A DNA stretch of 64,000 nucleotides. Source: Breoghania sp. (GTDB lineage Bacteria > Pseudomonadota > Alphaproteobacteria > Rhizobiales > Stappiaceae). The position numbers were made by a program, and so were the translations under genes. The stretch is from the NCBI RefSeq assembly GCF_963674635.1, contig NZ_OY771475.1, forward strand, positions 124,001 to 188,000. The letters are read 5' to 3'. The notes under the pieces were generated by a model. The model made no database searches and was not told where the DNA came from. It saw nothing but the letters and a program-made list of their open reading frames with translations. This document shows positions 1 through 9,311 of this stretch, one piece after another (position 1 is the first letter of the stretch; each line of letters opens with the position of its first letter).

Positions 1-1432
<1,432 letters not shown>

Positions 1433-1533
1433 GACTGGGCGTATCCTTCGGTATCCGAGTGCCGGGACCTCATGCGTGAAAAGGAGGCCGGGCAAAAACT
1501 TTCGTGCTGGCTTGTGGCTCGATGTCTTGAAAT

Positions 1534-1578
1534 CCCCTGAGTGCCCGCCCTCAAACACGGGCAGTCGACGCTCAGGGG
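1534..1578 (-). promoter_or_regulatory. Two-part stem-loop at the end of the leuA leader peptide ORF
   Basis: CCCCTGAG at 1534-1541 pairs with CTCAGGGG at 1571-1578. Inside it, TGCCCG at 1542-1547 pairs with CGGGCA at 1558-1563. The outer arm contains the stop codon of the leader peptide, so a ribosome that finishes or stalls in the leucine codons would cover or free this stem. That is the geometry expected of an attenuator. The stem lies about 100 nt upstream of leuA. No strong U tract follows directly, so whether this stem is the pause, antiterminator or terminator structure is not settled. Confidence 0.6.
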
Positions 1579-1691
1579 CAGATAAGGAGGAGCGCGCCGA
1601 GAAGCGAAAGGGAAAGAAGGGCAGCAAGAGACTGGACGCCGCGCGGATGCGCGTCGATCGCAAGTGCCGAAATGGTGCGGCGGGCGATCAT
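1572..1691 (-). CDS. leuL: leuA leader peptide, 39 aa, leucine-rich
   Basis: A 40-codon ORF starts with ATG at 1691 and ends with TGA at 1572-1574. Ten of 39 residues are leucine, and nine of them fall in the last 18 residues (SLAALLSLSLLGALLLICP). This is the pattern of a leader peptide that senses charged tRNA-Leu. The start is preceded by a purine-rich GGGA. The stop lies within the stem at 1534-1578, and leuA begins 140 nt downstream. The position, leucine codon run and hairpin together support ribosome-mediated attenuation of leuA. The ORF itself is seen directly; the regulatory role is inferred from family precedent. Confidence 0.75.
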   Translation of the reverse strand: MIARRTISALAIDAHPRGVQSLAALLSLSLLGALLLICP

Positions 1692-1815
1692 GGGTCCCGT
1701 TACTCTCCAGTGCTGCAGGTTCCCGTCTCAGTATCGGGAACGATGCTTTGCCAAAATCTCAGGCTCTGCCTGCCGTCAGTTTCGCGGCTGGCGATTGCCG
1801 AATGATTAACGACGG

Positions 1816-1844
1816 TGTTTAGGCGATGATTTGAGATCGCGCAA
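1816..1844 (-). promoter_or_regulatory. Candidate sigma-70 promoter for leuL-leuA
   Basis: On the minus strand, TTGCGC (1839-1844) and TAAACA (1816-1821) are separated by 17 nt. They lie about 125 nt upstream of the leader peptide start. This is a reasonable housekeeping promoter, although the -10 box is not ideal. Confidence 0.4.
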
Positions 1845-1898
1845 GCCACTTTGTGAGGCGTGACTCGCGAAAACTTCCTGATTGTGTCGCCGCGTGCC

Positions 1899-2813
1899 CT
1901 AAAGGAACAGCTCTCCGCGCGCTACAATGACCGCCTGGCCGCCAATACGTACAGCGTCCAGCGCATTGGCTTCCACATCGATTTCCAGGTCGATCAGTGA
2001 CGGGCGGCCCATCTCGAAACCCTGCTCGATTCGAATGTAATGGGTCCCGTCGGTGGGCTTGTCGAAATTCATGATCACGCCGGAAAAGGCCGCTGCCGCC
2101 GACCCGGTCGCCGGGTCCTCGCCAATGCTCATGGAGGGGGCGAACATGCGGGCGCGGAACGTCGCGCGGTGGTTGCGATGATCGCGGCAATAGAGGAAGG
2201 CGTGGTTGTGATCGCCGTCGCCGAAGGCGGCCTCCCAGGCGCTCAGATTGGGCCTTGCGCGCGCCATTGCATCAAGGCTGGCCAGCGGCACGAAGGCGAA
2301 GGGAACGCCCGCCTCATAGGTGCTGGGACGGTGGTTTTCAAAACCGATATCCGCGCTGTTGAGGTTGAGGGCGGTGGCCACTTCGGCCTTGTCTCCAAGG
2401 CTCATGCCAACGGGCTGGGGCAGGCGGGGAATGTCGAATTCGGCAAAGCTCGCCGCGTTGGGGGTCAGCTTCACGCCGCAGCGCACGGGTCCGACCTTTT
2501 CCTCCAGCACCACCATGGCGTCCTGGGGGCGGTCCAGATCGCCGAAGCGTTCACTGGCCAGAAAAACGGCCGTGCCGATGGTGGGATGTCCGGCAAAAGG
2601 CAACTCACGTCCCGGTGTGAAGATGCGGATGCGGGCGGAATGGGCCGGGTTTTCCGACTTGAACACGAAGACCGTCTCGGAGAGGTTGAACTCCCCTGCG
2701 ATCTTGAGCATCGCCGCATCGTCAAGCCCGTCGGCCTCCAGCACGATCGCCAGCGGATTGCCCGAAAGCGCCTGGTTGGTGAAGACGTCGAGGATAGCGT
2801 AAGGGTGCGGCAT
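1899..2813 (-). CDS. PhzF-family isomerase/epimerase-like protein
   Basis: A 304-residue protein of the PhzF/YddE family, which adopts a diaminopimelate-epimerase-like fold. The N-terminus MPHPYAILDVFTNQALSGNPLAIV is cut here to its key parts: the FTN and SGNPLA signatures and Glu46 in NLSETVF, the conserved acid of the family. A GEDPATGSAA motif sits in the C-terminal half. The frame is open further upstream, but ATG at 2813 gives the standard N-terminus and the usual family length. Family members act on diverse small molecules, so the substrate is not predictable. It faces away from the chemoreceptor gene and shows no operon partner. Confidence 0.85.
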   Translation of the reverse strand: MPHPYAILDVFTNQALSGNPLAIVLEADGLDDAAMLKIAGEFNLSETVFVFKSENPAHSARIRIFTPGRELPFAGHPTIGTAVFLASERFGDLDRPQDAMVVLEEKVGPVRCGVKLTPNAASFAEFDIPRLPQPVGMSLGDKAEVATALNLNSADIGFENHRPSTYEAGVPFAFVPLASLDAMARARPNLSAWEAAFGDGDHNHAFLYCRDHRNHRATFRARMFAPSMSIGEDPATGSAAAAFSGVIMNFDKPTDGTHYIRIEQGFEMGRPSLIDLEIDVEANALDAVRIGGQAVIVARGELFL

Positions 2814-3263
2814 CAGAAGTGTTCCCGGCTTCAAATTGGCGTTCGCATCGCAACGTGTGGGACGGTCCCTCAACGCCTTCCAATACCTGAAAGGTGGGCA
2901 GGGCGGCCAATAAAATAAATCCCTTAAGGGCAGGAATTTGGCGGACGGCAAGTGTGATTTCGGGGCGCCTTCCCGTCAAGTCATGCCGAACGGCTATAAT
3001 TTCTCTGCAAAAACCAAGAACGGGCGTGTTTTCCAAGGTGCTTTGCGTATTTGGGCAGTTCCGTGCCTCATGGTTAATTTTGCGTAAATCCGATTGCCGT
3101 GTCGCGATGCGCCCTGGATCTGGTACCGGTTGCCGGGAGATCCGAAGTGGCGCAGTGGGCTGTTGGTAAAGAACTTAAGTGAATGTACATACTTTTACGT
3201 CACAATTCACTAGGGAGTAATAACGGGTAGGCCGCGTCCTGTTCTGATGGTGAGGAAATGGCG
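2814..3263. other. Divergent intergenic region, no gene seen
   Basis: About 450 bp separate the divergent PhzF and chemoreceptor genes. The part nearest the chemoreceptor is AT-rich. It contains AGTGAAT (3178-3184) and its complement ATTCACT (3205-3211), 20 nt apart. It also contains a CtrA-like TTAA-N7-TAAA at 3074-3088. Both motifs are weak. I see no convincing small ORF. Confidence 0.4.
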
Positions 3264-5201
3264 ATGAAAACCATTCGTGCAAAGTTGACTCTGGTGATCG
3301 TGGGGTTGGCTTTACTTTCATCGGTCGCAATTTTCGCGGTCACCCAATGGGTGTCGGAGCATATGGCGGAGACGGCCCTCACGCGGGAGGTGCAGGGGGC
3401 CGGGCAGCAATTGAAGGCGATGATCGCATCGGAAAGTCAGCAGGCGCTGATGCTGGCGAGCCTCGTTGCCGGAGATGCCGGGGTGCAGGAGAGGTTCGCC
3501 GCTGGCGATCGCGATGGTCTTGCGCGGGAGTTCGCCGGCTCGTTTGCGGATTTGAAGAAGACTTTCGGCGTCCGTCAGTTCCAGTTCCATCTGCCGCCGG
3601 CGATCTCGTTCCTGCGGGTGCACAAGGTGGAAAAGTCGGGCGATGATCTTTCCGGGTTCCGCAAGACCGTGGTCAAGACCAACGCGACAGCCAAACCGGT
3701 TTGGGGGCTGGAAAAGGGCGTCGCGGGGATCGGCAATCGTGGCGTCGTGCCTGTGTTCAAGGGGGACGAGCATATTGGCTCGGTCGAATTCGGGCTCGGT
3801 TTTCACGACAAGTTCGTCGCTGCCTTTACCGCGCAGAGCGGGTACCGGTTGGCGGTGTTGCGTCCCACGGACGATGGCTACGATGTGATCGGCAACACTC
3901 TGCCAGAAACGGTCTCGCCTACGGGGCTCATGAACGAGCTGACCGGTGAGGGCAGTCGGATCGAGAGCGGCGATTACCAGATCACGCGCCTTTCGGTGGG
4001 CGACTATTCGGGCAAGCCGATCGCGGTCGCGCTGCTTGCGGTTGATCGGTCCGCCTATCGTGCCATTGCCCTGACCGCGCAACTCACCGGCATTGCGCTC
4101 AGCGGTCTGCTTCTCGCGATCGTGGGCTTGATCCTCTATTTCGCCAACCGCTCGGTTCTGAAGCCACTGAAGCGCGTCGCCGACGATATCGTCGCGCTTG
4201 CAGGCGGGGCGCGCGATATCGAGGTGCAGGGCACGGGCCGTGCCGACGAGATTGGCGATATGGCCCGAGCGGCCGATATCTTCCGCGTCAACGCGATTGA
4301 ACGGGAACGGCTGGAGGCGGAACAGGGCCAGAGCCAGAAGGCACGGGAAGCGCGTCAGGAACGCATCGAGCAACTCATCGCGACATTCCGCGCCTCGTCT
4401 CAGGATCTTCTTTCCTCCGTGGAGGCGACCAACAGGGGCCTTCAATCGACCGCGGCAGGCCTTGAGAGTGTCGCGGCAGCGAGTGCGGAGCAGGCGAGCG
4501 CGGCGGCGGAGGCTTCCGGAGAGGCGGCGGGGAATGTGCAGACCGTGGCCTCGGCGGCGGAAGAGCTGTCGTCATCGATTTCGGAAATCTCCAATCAGGT
4601 CGTGCGCACCACGGAAATCGTGGCCCAGGCCAACAGCGCGGCGCAATCGAGCAACGAAAAGGTGGCCGGTCTGGCGCATTCGGCCCAGAAGATTGGCGAT
4701 GTTGTCTCGCTCATTCGTGACATCGCGGAACAGACGAACCTGTTGGCGCTCAACGCCACCATCGAAGCCGCTCGGGCGGGGGAGGCCGGTCGCGGTTTCG
4801 CGGTCGTGGCCGCAGAGGTGAAGGAACTGGCCACCCAGACCTCCAGGGCGACGGAGGAAATCTCCACGCAGATCGCGTCCATTCAGGCGGCAACGGAAGA
4901 TACGGTGAACGCGATTGGCGCCATCTCCGGCACGATGAATGAGGTGAACGGCTATACGTCCGCGATCGCGGCGGCGGTGGAACAACAAGGTGTCGCGACG
5001 ATGGAAATCAGCCGCAATATTCAGAATGCGGCCGAACTGACCCAGACCGTCGTGCGCAATATCGGTTCATTGGATGAGGCGGTGCACGAGACCAACCAGT
5101 CGGCGGCCTCGATGCTCACCGCGAGTGGTGACGCAACATCCAAGTCCGCGACATTCCGCGAGGAGATCGCACGGTTTCTGAAGGCTGTCGCAGCCGCTTG
5201 A
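3264..5201 (+). CDS. Methyl-accepting chemotaxis protein with periplasmic Cache-type sensor
   Basis: A transmembrane chemoreceptor of about 645 aa. A first membrane helix lies near residues 5-27. The roughly 245-residue periplasmic region contains a stretch typical of the dCache_3 family (HLPPAISFLRVHK followed by GIGNRGVVPVFK). A second membrane helix lies near 272-295, followed by HAMP and a full signalling domain with the conserved hairpin tip DIAEQTNLLALNATIEAARA near residue 485. ATG at 3264 is preferred over ATG at 3258 because GAGG sits 8 nt before it. No C-terminal CheR-binding pentapeptide is seen. The ligand is unknown. The gene stands alone, with no che genes beside it, and ends at a terminator shared with ilvC. 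Confidence 0.93.
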   Translation: MKTIRAKLTLVIVGLALLSSVAIFAVTQWVSEHMAETALTREVQGAGQQLKAMIASESQQALMLASLVAGDAGVQERFAAGDRDGLAREFAGSFADLKKTFGVRQFQFHLPPAISFLRVHKVEKSGDDLSGFRKTVVKTNATAKPVWGLEKGVAGIGNRGVVPVFKGDEHIGSVEFGLGFHDKFVAAFTAQSGYRLAVLRPTDDGYDVIGNTLPETVSPTGLMNELTGEGSRIESGDYQITRLSVGDYSGKPIAVALLAVDRSAYRAIALTAQLTGIALSGLLLAIVGLILYFANRSVLKPLKRVADDIVALAGGARDIEVQGTGRADEIGDMARAADIFRVNAIERERLEAEQGQSQKAREARQERIEQLIATFRASSQDLLSSVEATNRGLQSTAAGLESVAAASAEQASAAAEASGEAAGNVQTVASAAEELSSSISEISNQVVRTTEIVAQANSAAQSSNEKVAGLAHSAQKIGDVVSLIRDIAEQTNLLALNATIEAARAGEAGRGFAVVAAEVKELATQTSRATEEISTQIASIQAATEDTVNAIGAISGTMNEVNGYTSAIAAAVEQQGVATMEISRNIQNAAELTQTVVRNIGSLDEAVHETNQSAASMLTASGDATSKSATFREEIARFLKAVAAA

Positions 5202-5224
5202 AGCCGTGACCCGCGCTTGAATGA

Positions 5225-5266
5225 GAAAAGCCCCGTCCGGACTGTCCGGGCGGGGCTTCGCTTTTT
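5225..5266. terminator. Bidirectional intrinsic terminator between the chemoreceptor gene and ilvC
   Basis: A GC-rich stem of about 12 bp (GCCCCGTCCGGAC at 5230-5242 against GTCCGGGCGGGGC at 5244-5256, with one G-T pair) is flanked by an A run on the left and a T run on the right. It can therefore end transcripts from both convergent genes. On the ilvC side it lies beyond the 109-bp repeat array. Confidence 0.85.
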
Positions 5267-5283
5267 GAGGTCTGGCGACCCCG

Positions 5284-5651
5284 AAGGGGCTTCAGTGTGT
5301 CGACGAGGGCACCCTGCTTGATCCCCCGCGACCGGCGTTGGCCGGCGCAGAGGACCGAAGAGCCGTGGATCGCGCCAGCCGACAGGGTCGACTTAGTTCT
5401 TGGACTTGTCGACCAGGGCACCCTGCTTGATCCCCCGTGACCGGCTTTGACCGGCGCAGAGGACCGAAGAACCGTGGATCGCGCCAGCCGACGGAGCCGA
5501 CTTAGTTCTTGGACTTGTCGACCAGGGCGGCCTGCTTGATCCCCCGCGACCGGCTTTGACCGGCGCAGAGGAACAAAGAGCCGTGGATCGCCCCAGCCGA
5601 GCGGGCCAACTTAGTTCTTGGACTTGTCGACCAGGGCACCCTGCTTGATCC
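5284..5651 (-). repeat. Three 109-bp tandem units copied from the 3' end of ilvC, plus the native end
   Basis: The sequence encoding the last residues of IlvC (KQGALVDKSKN and stop) recurs at exactly 109-bp intervals, with the TTAGTTCTTGG start at 5393, 5502 and 5611. A fourth, outermost unit at 5284 has a divergent left edge. The units are 5284-5392, 5393-5501 and 5502-5610. The native ilvC end matches the unit over 5611-5651. Each unit carries the ilvC tail, its TAA and about 70 bp of 3' UTR. Because 109 is not a multiple of three, successive copies are out of frame with one another. The array lies wholly between the ilvC stop and the terminator, so it would be transcribed as a long 3' UTR. 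Confidence 0.93.
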
Positions 5652-6630
5652 ACGGCATCATGCCGCGGAGTTTTTCGCCGACTTCCTCGATCTGGTGGGC
5701 GTCGTTGTTGCGACGGGTGGCCTTGAAGCGGGCCTGACCGGCCTTGCATTCCTGCATCCACTCGGAGGTGAACTGGCCGGACTGGATCTCTTCCAGAACC
5801 TTCTTCATCGCGGCCTTGCTCTCAGCGCCGACAACGCGCGGGCCGGAGCGGTACTCGCCCCATTCAGCGGTGTTGGAGATGGAGTAGTTCATGTTGGCGA
5901 TGCCGCCTTCGTAGATCAGGTCCACGATGAGCTTGGTCTCGTGCAGGCACTCGAAATAGGCCATTTCCGGTGCGTAGCCGGCTTCCACCAGGGTTTCGAA
6001 GCCGGCACGGATCAGCTCCACGAGGCCACCGCACAGAACGGCCTGCTCGCCAAAGAGATCGGTCTCGCACTCTTCCTTGAAGGTGGTCTCGATGATGCCG
6101 GCGCGACCGCCACCCACGCCGGAGGCGTAGGCGAGCGCAACGTCGAGGGCATTGCCGGAGGCGTCCTGCGCCACGGCCACGAGGCAGGGCACGCCGCCGC
6201 CGCGCGAGTATTCGGAGCGCACGGTGTGGCCCGGGCCCTTGGGGGCGATCATGACGACGTCAACGGTGGACTTCGGCTCGATCAGGCCGAAATGCACGTT
6301 CAGGCCGTGGGCAAAGGCCAGCACGGCGCCGTCGCGGATGTTGGGGGCGATGTGGTCCTTGTAGATGTCGCCCTGCAGCTCGTCCGGGGTGGCCATCATC
6401 ATGAGGTCGGCCCAGGCGGCGGCGTCCGCAACGTTCTTGACCTGGAAGCCATCGGCCTCGGCCTTCTTGGCGGTGTTGGAATCGGCGCGCAACGCGATGA
6501 CGATTTCCTTGACGCCGGAATCCTTCAGGTTCAGCGCGTGGGCGCGGCCCTGCGAACCATAGCCGATGATGACGACCTTCTTGTCCTTGATGAGATTGAG
6601 GTCGGCATCCTGATCATAATAAACGCGCAT
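5611..6630 (-). CDS. ilvC: Ketol-acid reductoisomerase, class I
   Basis: This enzyme converts acetolactate and acetohydroxybutyrate to dihydroxy acids with NADPH and Mg2+, the second common step of the valine, isoleucine and leucine pathway. The product is 339 aa, the usual class I length. The Rossmann motif GYGSQGRAHALNL is at residues 23-35, with metal- and substrate-binding stretches CETDLFGEQAVLCGG and EGGIANMNYSISNTAEWG. ATG at 6630 follows a strong AAGGAGATAAC ribosome-binding site. Its 3' end was the source of the tandem repeats downstream. The TetR-type gene lies 83 bp upstream on the same strand, so read-through from it is possible. I see no attenuator in that gap. Confidence 0.97.
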   Translation of the reverse strand: MRVYYDQDADLNLIKDKKVVIIGYGSQGRAHALNLKDSGVKEIVIALRADSNTAKKAEADGFQVKNVADAAAWADLMMMATPDELQGDIYKDHIAPNIRDGAVLAFAHGLNVHFGLIEPKSTVDVVMIAPKGPGHTVRSEYSRGGGVPCLVAVAQDASGNALDVALAYASGVGGGRAGIIETTFKEECETDLFGEQAVLCGGLVELIRAGFETLVEAGYAPEMAYFECLHETKLIVDLIYEGGIANMNYSISNTAEWGEYRSGPRVVGAESKAAMKKVLEEIQSGQFTSEWMQECKAGQARFKATRRNNDAHQIEEVGEKLRGMMPWIKQGALVDKSKN

Positions 6631-6713
6631 GTTATCTCCTTCCACGTGTTTGTTTTATCTCTTAAATTCCAGCCGCTCCGGCAGGGGCTCCCCAAGAGGC
6701 TGAAGCGGAATTC

Positions 6714-7385
6714 TCAAGCGTTCGAAAGCGCCTCCAGCGAGCGTTCGGTGCAATAGAGGCGGCAGAACTGGTTCACTGCGTTCTCGGCCTGGGCTGAGAA
6801 ATCCTCCTCGCCCGGCTCCAGCGCGTCGCCCAGCAGAAGCCGCAGGTGCGTGTCGCGCACGATGAGGCCGTAGAATGTCGAATAGGCGGCATTGGCGTCA
6901 TCGAAGACGAGATGGCGCTGGCGTTTGCCTGCCAGAAGCAGGGCGCGTCCGCGCGCGGTGACAAAATGCTTGCCGCGTTCCACCAGCAACGTGCCGAGTG
7001 GGCTTTCCGGCCGCGAGGCCTGGCCGATGGCGAGCCGGTTGAGCGCAAGCGAAACGTCTCCGGCCAGAACCGTGAGAAGCTCGCGCGCAAAGATGACGAG
7101 ACGTTTGCGATAGCTTGCAGCGTCGAGTGCGGCTTCATCCGCACCGAGCGGGCGCACCTTGGAGGCCTGGAAGGTCACCACCGCTGCCAGCAGGCCGTCG
7201 CGGTCGCCGAACCACTTGTAGATGGATTCCTTGGAGCAATTGGCCGCGCGGGCGAGGCCGGCGGTTGTCAGACCCTTTTCGCCGCCTTCCACCAGCAGCG
7301 ACAACGCACAGGTCAGCACCGCCGCCTGGCGCGGCGTGAAGGTGCTGTCATGGCTGCTATCGGCCTGTTCGGCGGCGCGGGGCAT
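6714..7385 (-). CDS. TetR/AcrR-family transcriptional regulator
   Basis: A 223-residue regulator. The N-terminal helix-turn-helix reads LTTAGLARAANCSKESIYKWF, the typical TetR recognition-helix pattern, here in two parts. The C-terminal ligand domain is not assignable. The frame is open up to an ATG at 7514, which would add 43 low-complexity residues. ATG at 7385 fits the family N-terminus and has GGA 7 nt upstream, while ATG at 7514 lies closer to the palindromic operator at 7545-7565. The true start is therefore uncertain. It is followed by ilvC on the same strand, and autoregulation through the palindrome is likely. Confidence 0.82.
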   Translation of the reverse strand: MPRAAEQADSSHDSTFTPRQAAVLTCALSLLVEGGEKGLTTAGLARAANCSKESIYKWFGDRDGLLAAVVTFQASKVRPLGADEAALDAASYRKRLVIFARELLTVLAGDVSLALNRLAIGQASRPESPLGTLLVERGKHFVTARGRALLLAGKRQRHLVFDDANAAYSTFYGLIVRDTHLRLLLGDALEPGEEDFSAQAENAVNQFCRLYCTERSLEALSNA

Positions 7386-7544
7386 TGGCGTTTCCCAAAG
7401 TCTTGTCGTCTCGGCCAGTCTCTTGCGGGCTGGCTTGGTTCCGGTTCGTACAGCGGGGCCGGGGGCTTCGGAGGGCCTGCTTCGGGGCGATCCGACAAGC
7501 CGCTCAGTCCTCATGGCTCCGGTGCTGCTTCCGTGTCGCAGAGC

Positions 7545-7565
7545 CGAACCGTACCGTACGGTTCG
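7545..7565. promoter_or_regulatory. 21-bp perfect palindrome, probable TetR operator
   Basis: CGAACCGTAC at 7545-7554 and its exact complement GTACGGTTCG at 7556-7565 flank one central C. It lies just upstream of the TetR-type gene on its promoter side. TetR proteins commonly bind such odd-centred palindromes upstream of their own gene. Confidence 0.7.
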
Positions 7566-7871
7566 TTACAATTGCGCCATCGCCACCGGGAGTCAAGCGG
7601 GATGTTTCAGTTGCCGCTTAAACGTTCGTTGCAGGTAGGGCCGGACTAAGGGGGAGCGGGGCCGCGGCCCATTAGCTGCCTGCGCGCTTTTGTTGGCGGG
7701 CGGGCAGTCAAGGGGCGGTGCTCAAGTCCGTTTCATGATCGCGGGCAGGTGGTCCGGCGGGCCGCAGGCTTGGGTGGCACAGGTCGTCAGGGCGCTTCCG
7801 TGAATTGACATTTATCTCGCTATGGCGGGCCGTATCCTTGATGTCGGGCTGCCAGGCGAGAAAACCGTACA
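7566..7871. other. Intergenic spacer between the divergent TetR and PadR genes
   Basis: About 300 bp of GC-rich sequence with no credible ORF. The far right part becomes AT-richer as it approaches the PadR promoter. Confidence 0.5.
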
Positions 7872-7911
7872 TTGATATCCTTGCAAAAATTCATCTAAGA
7901 TATATCTTAGA
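7872..7911 (+). promoter_or_regulatory. PadR promoter overlapping an 18-bp palindromic operator
   Basis: TTGATA at 7872-7877 and TAAGAT at 7896-7901, 18 nt apart, form a candidate promoter. The -10 box lies inside the perfect palindrome TCTAAGATATATCTTAGA at 7894-7911. Bound repressor would block polymerase, which suggests autorepression. AT-rich palindromes of this kind are common operators for PadR-family proteins. Confidence 0.7.
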
Positions 7912-7945
7912 GCTATCGAATTAGGAAAACGGAGGCTAACCAGCC

Positions 7946-8725
7946 GTGAAAGGGAATGGACATATGCAAGGTCGACACGGTCCGCATGGCGGATGTTGCG
8001 GCCATCATGGGCGCGGTCATGGCGCCGGTCATGGTCCCGGTCGGGGCGCGGGTCGTGGTCGCGACCATGCGTGCGAGGAAGATCAGGGCCGGATCTTTGG
8101 CAGCGGGCCGGGATGTGGCGGCGGCGGCTACGGGCGCGGCGAGCATGGCTTTGGCGAGAATTGCGGCGAGGGTCCGCAGAGGCGCATGCGCGGCGGCGGT
8201 CGCGGTCGCGGCTTTGACGAGGATTTCGGTCCGCGCGGCGGTGGCCGCCCTCATGGCGGCCGCGGGCGGCGGCGGATGTTCGATGGCGGGGAGCTTCGGC
8301 TCGTGCTGTTGAAGCTGATCAGCGAGACCCCGCGCCACGGCTATGATCTCATCCGTGCCATTGAGGAGCGCACAAGCGGCGCATACGCGCCGAGCCCCGG
8401 TGTCGTCTATCCGAGCCTGACGATGCTCGCCGAAATGGACCTCATCTCGGAAGCTCCCAGCGAGGGGGCCCGCAAGCTCTTTGCGGTCACTGAAGCCGGT
8501 GCGCAGCATCTCGTTGAACAGGAGCCTGTGGTTGAGGCGCTGTTGAAACGTCTGGATGCGGTTTCGGTGATGCAGGAACGTACCGACGCGGTGCCGGTCC
8601 GCCGCGCCATGCACAATCTGCGCGAGGTCATTCACAACCGGCTGGTCGCGGGCGTGGACGAGGACAAGCTGCATGAGCTTGTCGCTCTGATCGACGAGGC
8701 TGCGGGAAAGATCGAGCGCCTGTGA
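7946..8725 (+). CDS. PadR-family regulator, YqjI-like, with a metal-binding N-terminal extension
   Basis: A 259-residue protein in two parts. Residues 1 to about 105 are extremely rich in Gly, His, Arg and Cys (for example GCCGHHGRGHG), which suggests metal binding. The rest is a PadR winged helix beginning GELRLVLLKLISETPRHGYD, with the family signature SPGVVYPSLTMLAEM. The layout matches E. coli YqjI, a nickel/iron-linked repressor with a similar His/Cys extension. GTG at 7946 has GGAGG 10 nt upstream; ATG at 7964 is an alternative with GGGA 8 nt upstream. No siderophore-reductase gene (the usual YqjI target) is adjacent. The palindrome upstream indicates autoregulation. The metal specificity is inferred. 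Confidence 0.88.
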   Translation: MKGNGHMQGRHGPHGGCCGHHGRGHGAGHGPGRGAGRGRDHACEEDQGRIFGSGPGCGGGGYGRGEHGFGENCGEGPQRRMRGGGRGRGFDEDFGPRGGGRPHGGRGRRRMFDGGELRLVLLKLISETPRHGYDLIRAIEERTSGAYAPSPGVVYPSLTMLAEMDLISEAPSEGARKLFAVTEAGAQHLVEQEPVVEALLKRLDAVSVMQERTDAVPVRRAMHNLREVIHNRLVAGVDEDKLHELVALIDEAAGKIERL

Positions 8726-8780
8726 GGCTGTTGCATTGCGCCGTCACGCCGGGCGGCGCACCAACAAGGCGTTGGAAGAA

Positions 8781-8813
8781 GGGCCCGGGCGTTTCGCGCC
8801 GGGTCCTGTCTTT
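8781..8813. terminator. Terminator-like hairpin between the convergent PadR and HxlR genes
   Basis: GGGCCCGG at 8781-8788 can pair with CCGGGTCC at 8799-8806, including one G-T pair, followed by TGTCTTTAT. The stem is good but the U tract is interrupted. Confidence 0.5.
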
Positions 8814-8834
8814 ATATCCGCAAAACAGCCCGCC

Positions 8835-9269
8835 CTATTCCTCGCGCGCGTCATAGGCCTGACGGGCGGCGACCACGCGGGCGTGGTTTTCAAGCGCCCA
8901 GGAGCCCAGAGCGCGCAAGGGGATCAGCAGATCGCGGCCAAGATCCGTCAGTTCATATTCCACCTTCGGCGGAATGGTCGGAAAGACCGTCCGGGTCACA
9001 TAGCCGTCCCGCTCCAGACCGCGCAACGTTACGGTCAGCATCTTCTGCGAAATGCCGTCCACCGCGCGTTTGATTTCCATGAAACGATGCCGCCCCTGAC
9101 CCAGCAGCATCACGATATGGACGCTCCATTTGTCGCCCACCAGCGAGATCACCTCATTGGCGCGGGTGCATTGTCCGGGCTGGGATCCGTCGATGGTTTC
9201 GGCATCCGATGAAGGGATCGGGCGCCTCTCGGCAAGCTGAACAACCGAGTCTTCCGATATGTAAGCCAT
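8835..9269 (-). CDS. HxlR-family transcriptional regulator, possibly redox-sensing
   Basis: A 144-residue winged-helix protein. HxlR features are CTRANEVISLVGDKWSVHIV, followed by GRHRFMEIKRAVDGISQKML and TLRGLERDGYVTR. The Cys just ahead of the first helix occupies the position used for redox sensing in QorR/YodB-type members. ATG at 9269 gives the standard N-terminus; the longer open frame would overlap the divergent reductase gene. The divergent partner is a flavin reductase, the classic target of this family, so local repression relieved by quinones or electrophiles is likely but not shown. Confidence 0.85.
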   Translation of the reverse strand: MAYISEDSVVQLAERRPIPSSDAETIDGSQPGQCTRANEVISLVGDKWSVHIVMLLGQGRHRFMEIKRAVDGISQKMLTVTLRGLERDGYVTRTVFPTIPPKVEYELTDLGRDLLIPLRALGSWALENHARVVAARQAYDAREE

Positions 9270-9311
9270 TGTGTCTTCTTCAGGAACCTGGACGTCACCC
9301 GGTTTCATGGA

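Noticed and set aside
5284..5651. CRISPR-like array
   Set aside because: The 109-bp units are head-to-tail copies of ilvC tail and UTR with no distinct spacers or Cas genes.
5695..6756. Plus-strand open frame opposite ilvC
   Set aside because: It is opposite an unmistakable ketol-acid reductoisomerase and is explained by codon bias.
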